NCBI GenBank assembly: GCA_032718475.1
Contig: JAUCBJ010004982.1
Location: 1-52,606, forward strand
DNA: 52,606 bases
Direction of reading: 5' to 3'
From: Nemertoderma westbladi
Taxonomy: Eukaryota; Xenacoelomorpha; Nemertodermatida; Nemertodermatidae
In this document: positions 20,363-31,261 of the stretch, in pieces
How the letters are laid out: the number at the start of each line of letters is the position of its first letter
How positions within the stretch are numbered: position 1 is the first letter of the stretch
The notes under the pieces: generated by a model
Database searches by the model: none
Seen by the model: only the letters and a program-made list of their open reading frames with translations
Told to the model about the DNA's origin: nothing
Program-made: the position numbers and the translations under genes

Positions 20363-23300
20363 TTAAAAACCGCGATGGTTGGTGATTGTCGAACGTTGAT
20401 TGGCAGTTTGTTCCAAATAGACTGAGAAAGCGCGCTTGCCGTAGTGCACCATGTTGAATCTAGGGATCACCAGCAGTTCGTAGTGGGATGACCTCAGTGA
20501 CCGGGAGGGCGTGTAGGGTGACAGTAGATCTGGCAGATATACTGGTGCTGTTCCATTCAGACACTTGTAGGTAATCATCGCAATTTTATAGTCTATCCAA
20601 CGTTGCACTGGAAGCCAATGTAGTTGCATTAGTACAGGGGTCATTCGTTGCCTGTCACTTTTCTTGAGACCAACTGAAAGACGCGCCGCACAGTTCTGCA
20701 CATATTGTAGCTTTTTAATGGAATCAGTCGGAAGACCGTAATAAAGGGAGTTGCAGTTGTCCAATTTACTTGTGACAAGTGCATGAATCAAAATCTCAAG
20801 ATTGTCTTTGGATAAATAGCGCTTAATTTTTCCAAGATTCCTGAGGTGATAGAATGCTTCTCTGACAGTAATTCCAATGTGCTTGCGGAGTGTCAGATGA
20901 GAATCGATTTCAACACCGATATTACGCGCAGTTGCGCTACAACCAATAGTCTCGGAACCGATTATCACGTGCGGGGATTCAACTTGTTTACCGAATTGCG
21001 ACTGCAGCATGACCACTTTAGTCTTATCTGAGTTCATCTTTAAAAGATGTGAGTCCATCCATGCTCGAACTTCGGAAAGGCACTTTTCAGTGATATCCAC
21101 TGCATCAATCAGGTTTGATTTCTTAAATGTTATGTATATTTGAGTATCATCTGCGTAGAGATGTAGGGACAGTCCGTATTTCCTTATCACATTTGCGAGT
21201 GAACGTGTATAAATAGTAAATAGTATTGGGCCAAGTACTGATCCTTGTGGGAGGCCGTATCTTAATTGCTGAGGTTGAGAATATGAGTTGTTAATGCGTA
21301 CCTGTTGTGAGCGGCCCGACAAGTAGGATCGAAACCAATCTAGTGCTGTCCCTGCAATGCCGATCTCATGTTCCAGAGTATTTAATAAGATACTGTGTTC
21401 GACAGTATCAAATGCAGCACTGAGATCGAGCATTATTAACAGTACTGCACAACCATCATCAATTCCCCTCAGAATCTCATCGCTGACCCTAAGGAGTGCA
21501 GTTTCGGTTCCATGGAATGGTCTATAAGCACTTTGCATAGGCTCGTGTAGATTATGTAAGTTCAGATGGAGCATCAGTTGGTTTGCAACAGCTTTTTCAA
21601 CTAACTTCGAAATGAACAAGAGGTTTGAAACAGGTCTAAAGTTTTTCAGTATCTCGGGGTCAAGGCGTAGCTTCTTGATAATGGGATTGAGCACAGCTTC
21701 TTTAAATAATGATGGAAATGTAGCAGTTGTGAGTGATAAATTAATTATCATTGTAATGACACTTAAGAGAGTTGTAAGGTTTTGCTTCACAATATGTGTA
21801 GGGAGTGGATCACGGGGACTGGATTTGGGTTTTGAATCTTTGATAAGCTTGGCAACATCATCAGTTGATACTTCCTCGAAGTGATCAAGTTTTGGTACTG
21901 AAAAAGAGAATTGAGAGTCAATTGGGCTACAATACTCTTCATCAGGGGCTACCTTGGCCCCAACCTCAGATTCAGCACTTCCGCAGTTCATAGTCTGATT
22001 TGGCAGATTTTGTCGAAGTTCGTTATCAACACCCAGCATTTCATCGCGAATATTTTCAATCTTTTTGTCGAAGTAGACTGCAAACCTGTCAGCTAACACA
22101 TATGCAGAGTCATGAGTCGGTAGGACATTACTTTTACGGTGAAGAATTTTATCAACCACTGAGAAGAGCTTTCTATTATCACCAATGTTTGAATCAATAA
22201 TACCCCTGTAGAATTTCTCTTTTGTAGATATTAATAGCTGTGCCACGACATTACATTGTTGCCTGTAAGCATCACAGTCTATCTGAAGTTGAGTCTTTCT
22301 ATACCGGCGCTCGAGTCTCCTTCGCTTCCTTTTAGCCTCCATTATTGAATTATTGTACCACTTTGCCATGGGCTGAGATTTCGTGCACTTTTCAACAAGT
22401 GGTGCGTGAAGTTCGTAGAGGGACGATAGAATGTCATTGTACTGCCTTGATAACTCATTGACATTCGTTGCAGGACATCGGCATAATAGTGATGATTCAA
22501 TATCAGTGCGAAGGTCACACCAGTTAGTCGATTTCGTATCTCTGTAGGATGTCACACAGGATGCTAGTGGAGGCTTTGACAAGTTCAAATTAAATCTGAC
22601 TGCGAAGTGATCAGAAAGCCCAATGTCATGTACACAAATATTATCAACGAGTTGCAAGTCCTCAGAATAGGTTAAGATCAGATCAAGTGTGTGTCCATGT
22701 CGGTGTGTTGGTTCCTCTACATGCTGTGTGAGTCCGAAGCAGCTAACAATCTCGAGAAATTTGCAGGCTTCCGCATTGCAATTGTTGTCAACATGGAAGT
22801 TGAAATCGCCAATTATAATTAGCCTACCGGAGGAAGTTATCAGATTCTGAAGCAAATCGGCAAATCGGTCTAGAAATTGTGTATATGTGAAACTGTTAGC
22901 TGGGCTTGCGCAGGTCCGGTATATAATGAATATCCTAATTAAGGACCCCGAGTGGCGTAGGGTCAGCTCCATGTACTCAAAGGTTGGACATGTTGAACCT
23001 TCAGAAGGACTGACCTTCATGCTCAGGGAGTCACGATAGATACAGGCCACGCCACCGCCTCTTGTTCTGGTTCTTGGAATGTGTTTCATAGAGCAACCCC
23101 TAGGACAGATATAATTTATGACCACATGATCCTGGATTGTACCTGTCAACCAAGTCTCAGTGATGGCAGTTATATCAATGGTATTATCCAGAATGTAGTC
23201 TTTAATAAATTCTGCTTTGTTGTTCACAGACTGTGCATTATACAGTAATATACTGATTTTACTGGTAACCGCAGAAGGGGGGAGGCCCGGGAGGGTCATT

Positions 23301-23689
23301 GACCCCCGATCATTTTCATTAACACCAACAGCGGTAAAACACGACACATTATCATTAACCGTAGTTAATCTTGGGGACACTGACCTAACGGTTAAACACG
23401 ACATGTTATCATTAAACATAGTTTTCCTTGGTGGCGTAGACCTCTGATTATTTCCATTAACATTAACAGCGGTAAAACACAACACATTATCCGGAAGCAC
23501 AGTTGTCTTTGGGGACATTGGCCTCTTTAAAGTTAAACAGGACTCAATATCTTTGTCATTAGCAAACTGTGAACTGGGTATATTTTCCTTTACGGGAATA
23601 ATTGAAGTAGCTCGGGATTTCTTAACGGATTTAACATTAACCAATAAATTGGAGTCCCTGTCCTTATCATTAACTATTGAAACATCAAG
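20363..23689 (-). CDS. CR1-like ORF2: endonuclease and reverse transcriptase
   Basis: The frame is open from 23689, just after an in-frame TGA, to 20363. Residue numbers here count from a TTG at 23644 (1093 codons). The first ATG is residue 43, after roughly 57 open codons. Residues 45-120 hold three imperfect repeats of about 30 residues around NDNVSCFTAV. The endonuclease starts near 129 with LLYNAQSVNNK, then TETWL, GGGVACIYR, GDFNFHVD (279-286) and SDHFAV (344-349). RT motifs include LDLSAAFDTV (739-748), GLPQGSVLGP (797-806) and YADD (830-833), so all catalytic aspartates are present. It would nick target DNA and reverse transcribe the element RNA. No stop or frameshift is seen, so it may be competent. 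The lack of an ATG at the front raises the question of how it is translated. Confidence 0.9.
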   Translation of the reverse strand, partial: LDVSIVNDKDRDSNLLVNVKSVKKSRATSIIPVKENIPSSQFANDKDIESCLTLKRPMSPKTTVLPDNVLCFTAVNVNGNNQRSTPPRKTMFNDNMSCLTVRSVSPRLTTVNDNVSCFTAVGVNENDRGSMTLPGLPPSAVTSKISILLYNAQSVNNKAEFIKDYILDNTIDITAITETWLTGTIQDHVVINYICPRGCSMKHIPRTRTRGGGVACIYRDSLSMKVSPSEGSTCPTFEYMELTLRHSGSLIRIFIIYRTCASPANSFTYTQFLDRFADLLQNLITSSGRLIIIGDFNFHVDNNCNAEACKFLEIVSCFGLTQHVEEPTHRHGHTLDLILTYSEDLQLVDNICVHDIGLSDHFAVRFNLNLSKPPLASCVTSYRDTKSTNWCDLRTDIESSLLCRCPATNVNELSRQYNDILSSLYELHAPLVEKCTKSQPMAKWYNNSIMEAKRKRRRLERRYRKTQLQIDCDAYRQQCNVVAQLLISTKEKFYRGIIDSNIGDNRKLFSVVDKILHRKSNVLPTHDSAYVLADRFAVYFDKKIENIRDEMLGVDNELRQNLPNQTMNCGSAESEVGAKVAPDEEYCSPIDSQFSFSVPKLDHFEEVSTDDVAKLIKDSKPKSSPRDPLPTHIVKQNLTTLLSVITMIINLSLTTATFPSLFKEAVLNPIIKKLRLDPEILKNFRPVSNLLFISKLVEKAVANQLMLHLNLHNLHEPMQSAYRPFHGTETALLRVSDEILRGIDDGCAVLLIMLDLSAAFDTVEHSILLNTLEHEIGIAGTALDWFRSYLSGRSQQVRINNSYSQPQQLRYGLPQGSVLGPILFTIYTRSLANVIRKYGLSLHLYADDTQIYITFKKSNLIDAVDITEKCLSEVRAWMDSHLLKMNSDKTKVVMLQSQFGKQVESPHVIIGSETIGCSATARNIGVEIDSHLTLRKHIGITVREAFYHLRNLGKIKRYLSKDNLEILIHALVTSKLDNCNSLYYGLPTDSIKKLQYVQNCAARLSVGLKKSDRQRMTPVLMQLHWLPVQRWIDYKIAMITYKCLNGTAPVYLPDLLSPYTPSRSLRSSHYELLVIPRFNMVHYGKRAFSVYLEQTANQRSTITNHRGF

Positions 23690-24898
23690 TCAATCTCCAC
23701 GTTCCGAATTGTCTCGATATTCACTGCGACGAATAACTCGTGTATGCACTCCATCAAGTACAATTGGGGATGTAGGTACTACGTGTGAGTTTGCTCGTGA
23801 GATATTACCGGTAGTTGGTCTAGCGACAGCGTTGGTGGAGTCTACGGCCACCCGTTCGATGATGTTGTTGCGATTTATGACCCATTTTTTGTTAGGTTCC
23901 TCTGAGCGCTTCTTTTTTAGAGTTATTCTAAGCACGTACTGCTCGTGGTCTTGGGCGCGAGTGTAATCGGGATTTATATAGACTGTCCCGAACCGTTCCG
24001 AGCTCCTTAGTTTTTTTGCTGCTTTTAGTAGTTGTATGCGCTTATCAGGATTCAGAGTCACTATCATTTTCTCTCGGGTATCACTGGAACCAGATGCAGG
24101 TACCTTTACTCGTTTAAGACTGACGATACCCTCAGACAAATCCACCCCTACTTCGGCCGCGATATCGACAACAGTATCCTTATCGCTAATCGCGTCAGGA
24201 GAGAATATCCCTGATATTACGAGGTTATCCATTCTCTCAGTTTGTAAGCGGGTTTCCTTTTGTACCTCCCGTGTAATAGCTACTACAGGAATGCTCCTGC
24301 TGATGGTTACCCCGGCGTAGGAATTCTTCTTCTCTGGGTCAACAACGTTTTTGCGCTTTCACTGAACTATGGTGGCCCACGAAGAGTCGACTTCCTGGAT
24401 TTCAGTGGATGATTCATCCGATAACACTTCTTTAATAGTTACCATCTCGTCTACAGTTTTTTGAGCTTCGCTCTTTATATCGTCGATTTCGTTGTTGAAT
24501 TCTGTGCGCATTGATTTAATAGAAGTGTTTACCGAAGACCGCAAGCGATCCATACAGTCTTTATATTGCTTCGCGTCGTTGGCTACTTGTTGTGAGATTT
24601 TATCGATCTCGGCTTGTAGACGAGACTCCATCTCTGTTATTCCGTCCGTTAGTCGGGATATATGTCTGGCGGAGCACTGGCCACAATAAAACTGCACTTT
24701 GTTGAAGTCTATGGAGGTTTTCGTAATACATACCACAGCCGTGTCACACATTGTTCCCGAACAGCTGACTTCGATTTCTTCCGGTAGAACCGCCGCCGAC
24801 ATCCGTTTCGTCGTGTTCTTGCTCGCCGGATCTTTTTTAGATCCGATACTAGTGCGACTTCCATTCCCCCCGGCAGCAGTCGAGTCTTTCTGAGACAT
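23690..24898 (-). pseudogene. CR1-like ORF1: zinc-finger, coiled-coil and RRM-like protein, one in-frame stop
   Basis: From the ATG at 24898 the frame runs 179 codons to a TGA at 24359-24361. It then continues in the same frame, with no other stop, to a TGA at 23690-23692 (402 codons in all). The N-terminal part has a PHD/RING-like cysteine cluster (CSGTMC, then YCGQCSARH) followed by a predicted coiled coil of about 90 residues. The C-terminal part (from about 24232) has an RRM-like fold pattern with VTLNPDKRIQLLKAAKKLR and YVLRITLKKKR, as in ORF1 proteins that coat LINE RNA. The first TGA is either a fresh nonsense mutation or a readthrough codon. ORF2 follows in the same frame. Confidence 0.75.
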
Positions 24899-25055
24899 GG
24901 TTCTCTCAAAACAATTCCCTTAATAATTGATATTCCAGTATTCAGTTCTGACTTTATTTCAATAGATTTCACTTGATATTTCTTATTATCAAAAAGCCAA
25001 ATAGCAATATTAATCAATGTATTCAATTAATCAAAATATAATGTAGTGTATATAT

Positions 25056-25623
25056 AATACGTAATGTAAAGGCATGGGCAGCCTTGAATAGGCTTTCCAG
25101 GATTTGGAAGTTACATAGAATTAATCGGAAATGTAAGGTCCGATTATTTAGAGCAGCAGTAGTTCCAGTACTACTCTATTATGGGAGTCCATGCTGGGCT
25201 CTAACTGCTGAGGACACCAAATCTCTGGATGGCACATTCACAAGAATGCTACGCCGGGTTCACTGTGTCAAGTACAATGCACACATCTCCAATCAGACAC
25301 TATATAACATTGGAGGTGTCCCATTGGTTCCCCCAAGCTTGGAACTAGAACAAAGCCGCCCCCGCTTTGCAGGACATTGCTTTCGCCGTGAGGGCCAGCC
25401 AGTGCATAATCTTGTACTTTGGCAGCCTCATGGAGTGAATAAGCATGGTGGACAGCCCATGACTTTCTTGAGGGGCATCTTAAAGGACACTGACCTCGAA
25501 GATGCGGATGATCTATGTCATGGGTGATAGGGAGTTGTGGCGGCGCAATTTTGACGACAAGCCGGCACAGCATTCTTGAAATGCAGCTGCAATGCAGCAT
25601 GCCGATCCTAGTAGTAGTAGTAA
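25056..25623 (+). mobile_element. RTE-like LINE family A, right part of the split copy
   Basis: This resumes exactly where 20189 stopped. It encodes the C-terminal region (NRLSRIWK, LLYYGSPCWALTAEDTKSLD, RFAGHCFRR, HGGQPMTFLR) and ends with aatgcagctgcaatgcagca and (TAG)n at 25610-25622. One extra TAT codon in LLYYGSPC and a deletion near the end distinguish it from other copies. Confidence 0.9.
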
Positions 25624-25792
25624 TATTTGCGTCCAATTTCCCCTGGAGAGGGATGTATTTTTATTGGGTCCAGTTTCCCCCCCTATCTGTATTTTTCACC
25701 AAGTTTATTATTATATTACCATAACAAACACAAATGGTAAACCTTCTGTATTGTTTACATTATTACATTGTATATTTATATTCATTGATTCA

Positions 25793-28330
25793 TCATTTTT
25801 TACATCTAATGGGTTCCATATCGGGGAATATTGTCGGCGAGCCGTAGTAGACCCATCGGAATAATTTACCTACAGAGGATTCCAAATATTTGATATTTTC
25901 GCGAGTAAATCCAGTCTTGGATATGAGAGTGATTCGAGTTTCTAAGAACTTCCGGCTCCAAACATGGGTCGTGTACTGGTTGTTTGTCCAGTCCCAATCG
26001 TTACACATTAACTTCTTCCAATCGTTCCAATAGAGATTCCTGGGCGCTATTAGAGTTTCGTAGGTTAAATTAATTAAATCTGGTCTTAATTTAGCCATTT
26101 CTAACTGCTGCATTACCGAATTACATCCCCAGCAGTTGTCCTTAAATGTATTCTCGTAAGAATTATAAAATTCTAGCAAGAACTGACTGTCCTTCCTCGC
26201 AAATATGATACCATTTGCTATAGAAACCAATTGAGCTCGTCCAGCAGTGTAGTTATAGTAACGAATAGGTTTGAAGTCTCGAAGAGATATGACGTCGAAG
26301 TCCAAATAAACCCCGCCGTGCTCGAGAAGTACTTGGAGTCTAGCCACATCCGACTGGTGCACAACGGAATTAATCTTCTGGTTAAACACAGTCTGCGGAG
26401 CATCTCTCAGTTTCGTCTCCAATTCCGGTACCTAAGAAATAGGATGATATTAGCTAGCGGCTCAGGTAAAAGGTAGACCTGGAAATACTAACTGATACCT
26501 TGTCTATGACGTTTTCTTTCGCCATAGTTTAAATAGTAAACAATTATTTACGCTGGTTATTTTAATGTATTATAATTACAACATTTTCGAAGTTGGATTT
26601 TAACTCATTAGTAAATCCGCACTAAGTTGGTCAAAGTAAGAGTTGGGTGTGTAAAGGGGCGACCGAACCTTAGGGTAATATTCCATGGATTACTTGTCGC
26701 TTTGACGAGTGCATTTATCCACAGTTTGCACATACACGTATCACCACGAGTGCATTGATACACAGTTTGCACATACACGTATCACCACGAGTGCGTTTAT
26801 CCACAGTTTGCACATACACGTATCACCACGAGTGCATTTATCCACAGTTTGCACATACACGTATCACCACGAGTGCATTGATACACAGTTTGCACATACA
26901 CGTATCACCACGAGTGCATTTATCCACAGTTTGCACATACACGTATCACCACGAGTGCATTGATACACAGTTTTCACATACACGTATCACCACGACTGCA
27001 TTTATCCACAGTTTACACATACACGTATCACCACGAGTGCATTTATCCACAGTTTGCACATACACGTATCACCACGAGTGCATTTATCCACAGTTTGCAC
27101 ATACACGTATCAATCATCACGAGTGCATTTATCCACAGTTTGCACATACACGTGTCACCACGAGTGCATTGATACACAGTTTGCACATACACGTATCACC
27201 ACGAGTGCATTTATCCACAGTTTGCACATACACGTATCACCACGAGTGCATTGATACACAGTTTTCACATACACGTATCACCACGACTGCATTTATCCAC
27301 AGTTTGCACATACACGTATCACCACTAGTGCATTTATCCACAGTTTGCACATACACGTATCACCACGAGTGCATTTATCCACAGTTTGCACATACACGTA
27401 TCACCACTTCCATTTTACACATTTGTAGACGGTTTAGACATTGTCCCGGGCGATCATTAGAGACGCGATGCCACTAGGCCTATCACTATGGAAAGTGCTT
27501 TACATAGAAATTCTATCTAAAATTCAAACAATTACCTACGAATTGTTCGTAACGTACGTTGTGCAGGCTGAACTGCCTGCACAAAGGCTTTAAAAATAAT
27601 TCATGAAGATTTTTTTCGTTATATAGATATGTAGGTATAGCCAACTAAACATCATGCACATAATTATAAGACAGTCGCCACTATGTATACTGCTAAATAC
27701 CTTGTGTTTGATCTCATCCCAATTATCACCTTCCGGTTCACGGTTTGTGTGCAGCCATATTCTCTGCATACCGGCGTTCTTATGAGCCGAGAGGATGGCG
27801 AGAAGATGGTCGAACTGAATATCGTATGGTTTATCTGTGTCGACGACGAACCAAATAAAATGAATAACAGCTGGGACGACGAGTTCCTTTTCCGGCCCCA
27901 ACGTTGTCACCAAGTCTGTTGGACCCGGTTTGCTTACTGGCATTCTCGTATCTATTATATCTGTGGAATAAATGGATCCTGGGAATGTCCTATAAACAGT
28001 TGGTTCTTTTACAGTAACTGTTGACGTCTTTGATACATTTATCGTTGACACTTCCATTAGATCTGCCGCTGTGTCATCAGTAAGATCTAAAACAAGCCTT
28101 TCGGTGTATCTCGTGTTCATTTTTCTTTGATGTTCAGTCCGTTCTCCAATTTTGTCCATTTTTGGTGTGTATTCGATAATTCGAAATTTTGCCATATTAA
28201 TGGATTGTATATTGGTTCCCAGAACATTGTCAAATTCAACTCTGAAGACACCAATTAATAAACATAAGCACGCTAGTATTGGAAACCAAACAAATCTCCG
28301 AGATATCATTGTTAATGACATAAGTTGCAA
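25793..28330 (-). CDS. Type II membrane glycosyltransferase with DxD motif, 2 exons
   Basis: Exon 1 is 28330-27701 (210 codons) and exon 2 is 26431-25793. The intron has donor AAG/GTATTT and acceptor TTCTTAG/GTACC, phase 0. The 422-residue product has a short cytoplasmic end, a membrane anchor at about 14-28, a stem, then the catalytic domain opening with VPAVIHFIWF (152-161). The signature HQSDVARLQVLLEHGGVYLD continues to DFDVIS; the DxD metal and sugar-nucleotide site is Asp254-Asp256. This pattern matches the Gly_transf_sug (GT32-like) family, Golgi enzymes that include alpha-1,4-galactosyltransferases. Donor and acceptor sugars cannot be read from sequence. In-frame Met codons at 1, 4 and 8 make the exact start uncertain. 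The intron holds a 41-bp minisatellite. No stops or frameshifts are seen, so it is probably functional. Confidence 0.87.
26709..27415. repeat. 41-bp minisatellite in the glycosyltransferase intron
   Basis: About 17 copies of a 41-bp unit are present (catttatccacagtttgcac, then atacacgtatcaccacgagtg). There are two unit types, cattTATCC and cattGATAC. The type B units are interspersed with one or more type A units, and a longer run including a ttttcacat variant recurs about 291 bp apart (26956 and 27247), which suggests higher-order duplication. The unit has no plus-strand stop in any frame, so long meaningless ORFs cross it. Confidence 0.95.
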
Positions 28331-28656
28331 TTATTTATCTCAACCGGAGACAGAGAAGTAATGCTATACGTATGGTACACAGTTAGGGCGTATTCATACC
28401 ACCAAGCCTTCCCCAAAAACAATCACGGAAGAAGTGTTTGACATGAGCGGCACCACATTCAAAACAAAGAGAAACCTAATACTGAACTACTACAACATTC
28501 CAGTACCTGACTAGATGAGACACACATTGCTCGTTCTCTTAGAGCCTTGCCATCCGTGACGTTGACATTGTTTACATAATTTAATTGTAATTGTGGATAC
28601 CATGAATTGCATGCAATTCCTATGATTATCAATAATTGTGATTAATTCAACTTATT
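28331..28656. other. Upstream flank of the glycosyltransferase
   Basis: No gene is seen. The promoter of the minus-strand glycosyltransferase should lie here, but I see no clear TATA box or initiator. Confidence 0.4.
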
Positions 28657-29163
28657 TGTGTTCATTTCTTGTGGGACTCTTGTCGTCTATGATAGGGTAA
28701 ATGAGATCCAAACACTACGTATTTTGAAAACCTCAGGGAGGAAACCATCTACTCCACTGGCACGATTTTTATGCAGTTGCAGCCAATGGGAGTATCTGGG
28801 AGTACAGACTTTGGATGATTGCCTGCTGTTATCGGCTTTATTGGATGTAGGACAATTCGGTCCCGGATAATTCGGTCCCGGACAATTCGGTCCGGACAAT
28901 TCGGTCCCTAAACACAAAATTAATGGGACCGAATTGTCCGGGACCGAATTGTCCGGGACCGAATTGTCCGGGACCGAATTGTCCGGACCGAATTGTCCGG
29001 GACCGAATTGTCCTGCTTCCGGCTTTATTGATGACATCAACCAGCTGTTGGATAAGTTCCTGTAGATTATCTGAGTACTGCCTGTTAAGAGACCTAGATA
29101 CATACAGTATTTAACTGCATTCATGGACGCTGTAGTACCTTTGAGTTGGGATTCTCTCTTGTT
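28657..29163 (-). mobile_element. RTE-like LINE family A, degraded relic
   Basis: This matches 640-1140 of the minus-strand copy at lower identity and with deletions (for example gtgggactcttgtcgtctat, ctccactggcacgatt, tgcctgttaagagacctaga). It is an old copy, and it is interrupted by the foldback element at 28844-29019. Confidence 0.8.
28844..29019. mobile_element. 176-bp foldback element of tandem 15-16-bp units
   Basis: Four head-to-tail units related to GGACAATTCGGTCCC form the left arm. A 16-bp spacer (taaacacaaaattaat) follows, then six units of the inverse sequence GGGACCGAATTGTCC as the right arm. The insert is flanked on both sides by CGGCTTTATTG (28833-28843 and 29020-29030), an 11-bp direct repeat that looks like a target-site duplication. 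The undisrupted LINE sequence elsewhere has only one copy of the flank. It has no coding capacity. Confidence 0.85.
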
Positions 29164-30112
29164 AGGGACTTTCGTCGAGTAGTGGTGAGAATGTCGAAAT
29201 CCCAAATTTGATTCCCTAGAGTGTTTCTCTAGTTAAATATCCTCCAATAAAACTCCATAATCCCCTACCATACTCCCTTCTCATGTCACTCTGGGTTATA
29301 GAAAGAAAGGTATATTTGATGAAGGAACTACACTCTAGGAATGGAGTTCCCCATCCAATATCGACTTGTTAAATACACCAATCAAAACCTCAAAACCGCT
29401 TTGAAGCACTTCAGTCAATGGATGAAGACCAGTCCACCGATTCAATATACCAGAATATAATTACAACCCACAAGGAATCAGCTAAGAGGCATATCCCCCA
29501 GAAACCCAAATGAAAACAGTATGTGCTATGGCAAAACTCTGAGGTTACTTGTAAGAGAGAAGATCTTAAGATAGCCTACAAAGTTAAAACCGAACAACCA
29601 ACAACCGAAAACATTAACAAGGTTGAGAAAGCTAAGGACGATCTTAAATTGGCCTACAACATCAGCCAGGAAAAGTACATACAGGATATAATTGAAGCAA
29701 TTACAACTGCTCACATACAGCAACAATCAAGACTTACCTGGCAAACTGTAAATGAGGTATCTTGTCGGAAAAGTTGTCGTTGTTCGTTTTTCGTTCAAAG
29801 TCGTTCAGTCGTTGTTCGTCAACTTGAACAACGTTGAACAACTTGAACAACGAATTGATGGTTGTTACACAAGACTACTAAGGGCAGCCCTAAAACAGCT
29901 ACAGTAGAGACAACACATGACAAACGTCGAGCTTTATGGTACAATACCACCTGTATCAACCACCCTCCGTGAACGCAGATTAAGATTCAGTGGGCACTGC
30001 TGGCGAAGTAAACTTGGGAGAAACGAAATTGCGACAACTATGGAGAATCGGGAAGCCTGAAAGGATCTCATTTCCACTGTCCGAGTTCGCTCGACCTAGT
30101 AGTAGTATTACT
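29164..30112 (+). mobile_element. Relic of a second RTE-like LINE (family B)
   Basis: Broken coding pieces lie in order. At 29523-29758 there is a linker region (KAKDDLKLAYNISQEKYIQD, then SRLTWQTVNEV). At about 29930-30010 there is a C-terminal part (VELYGTIPP, RLRFSGHCWRSK). The 3' end (gaacttgggagaaacgaaat, cgctcgacctagtagtag) matches 35955-36060. An internal deletion removes the stretch present at 35855-35954. Between the coding pieces, 29770-29862 is a snarl of gttgttc and gaacaac inverted repeats, possibly a small separate insertion. Confidence 0.65.
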
Positions 30113-30773
30113 AGCTCCTCAATAATGACAGGGTATTGCCTGATAACTTTATAGAAGTAAAAGTGTCTGAGTCTGTACTCCCAGATATTCCCATGGAGAT
30201 ATCTCCTTTGCAGAAGTGAAGGCTGCTGTAAAGAGCATTAAGACCAATCGCGCCAGTGGAGTAGATGGTGTTCCCCCTGAGGTCTTTAAAATACCTGAGT
30301 GTTCAAAGCTCATCTATCCCATCATAGTAGACATGTACCGAACAACAAGAGTCCCACAAGAAATGAAAACAAATAAGTTGGTGCCAGTTCCCAAGAAGGG
30401 CAACCTAACACTCTATGGTTCTTTTCAGGGAATCTCATTGATCTCGATTGCTGCAAAGCTATACAATAGGATTCTATTAAATCGCATCAGGGATCCCATT
30501 GAGAGACTACTCCGTGGAAATCAGAATGGGTTCCGTAAGGTCGTGGGACCATGGAGCCCATTTTGGCACTTAGAAGGATAATTGAAGAGTTATCCATAAA
30601 GAAAGACAGGCATCTGGCTGTTATCTTTGTTGACTTCTTCAAGGCCTTTGATTCAGTCTCTCGCTCACGTATGTTCAGCATACTTTCATTATATGGGATT
30701 CCTGATGAAATTATTGTAGCAATCAGATCAGTATACGATGGTTCGACAACATTTGTGTCTACTGTTGACGGTG
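30113..30773 (+). mobile_element. RTE-like LINE family A, RT fragment
   Basis: This is nearly identical to 38267-38930, from AGCTCCTCAATAATGACAGG to ACTGTTGACGGTG, covering the start of the RT domain (NRASGVDGVPPEVFKIPEC, FVDFFKAFDSVSRS). A one-base loss near 30539 (aaggtcgtggg for aaaggtcgtggg) shifts the frame. It ends where the G tract of the next element begins. Confidence 0.9.
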
Positions 30774-31261
30774 CAGATAGGGGGGGGGGGGGGGGGGGAC
30801 TGGATACACACAGAAAATGGTGAATTTGGGATTTGGGAATAAGGTATTTGGGATTTGGGAATAAGGTATTTGGGAATAAGGTATTTGGGATTTGGGAATA
30901 AGGTATTTGGGATTTGGGATTAAGGTATTTGGGATTTGGGAATATGGGATTTGGGAATAAGGTATTTGGGATTTGGGAATAAGGTATTTGGGATTTGGGA
31001 ATAAGGAATTTGGGATCTGCCATTATTGGTTCACTGAAGAAGATACGCAATGCGTCTCATTACGCCTCATAATAGCCTCTTGTCAACAAGTCAACCCCAC
31101 CGACTAGCGGCACTGGCTGTTTCCGCTAACGGGGCTCAGTTGAACAACGCGTCCTTTTGATAACTGGGAATAAGGAATTTGGGATTAACGTTTTTCGTTT
31201 ATATTTCGAATTCACAACAAAGATTATATAAATTAATACTGTAGAGTATTACACAGACAAA

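Larger units (their letters stand above)
20190..25055 (-). mobile_element. CR1-like LINE, nearly full length, nested in an RTE copy
   Basis: This minus-strand element has a 5' leader of about 160 bp (25055-24899), ORF1 (24898-23690), ORF2 (ending at 20363) and a 3' end of (ATT)n at about 20190-20207. It sits inside a family A LINE: the left flank ends in aata (20186-20189) and the right flank restarts with aatacgta (25056 on), giving a likely 4-bp target duplication. Endonuclease and RT motifs resemble the CR1/L2 group. Intact ORF2 and a clean insertion imply a young copy. Confidence 0.9.

Noticed and set aside
26755-27477. 240-residue open frame on the plus strand
   Set aside because: It is a translation of the 41-bp minisatellite, whose unit lacks stops in all plus frames, in an intron of the opposite-strand gene.
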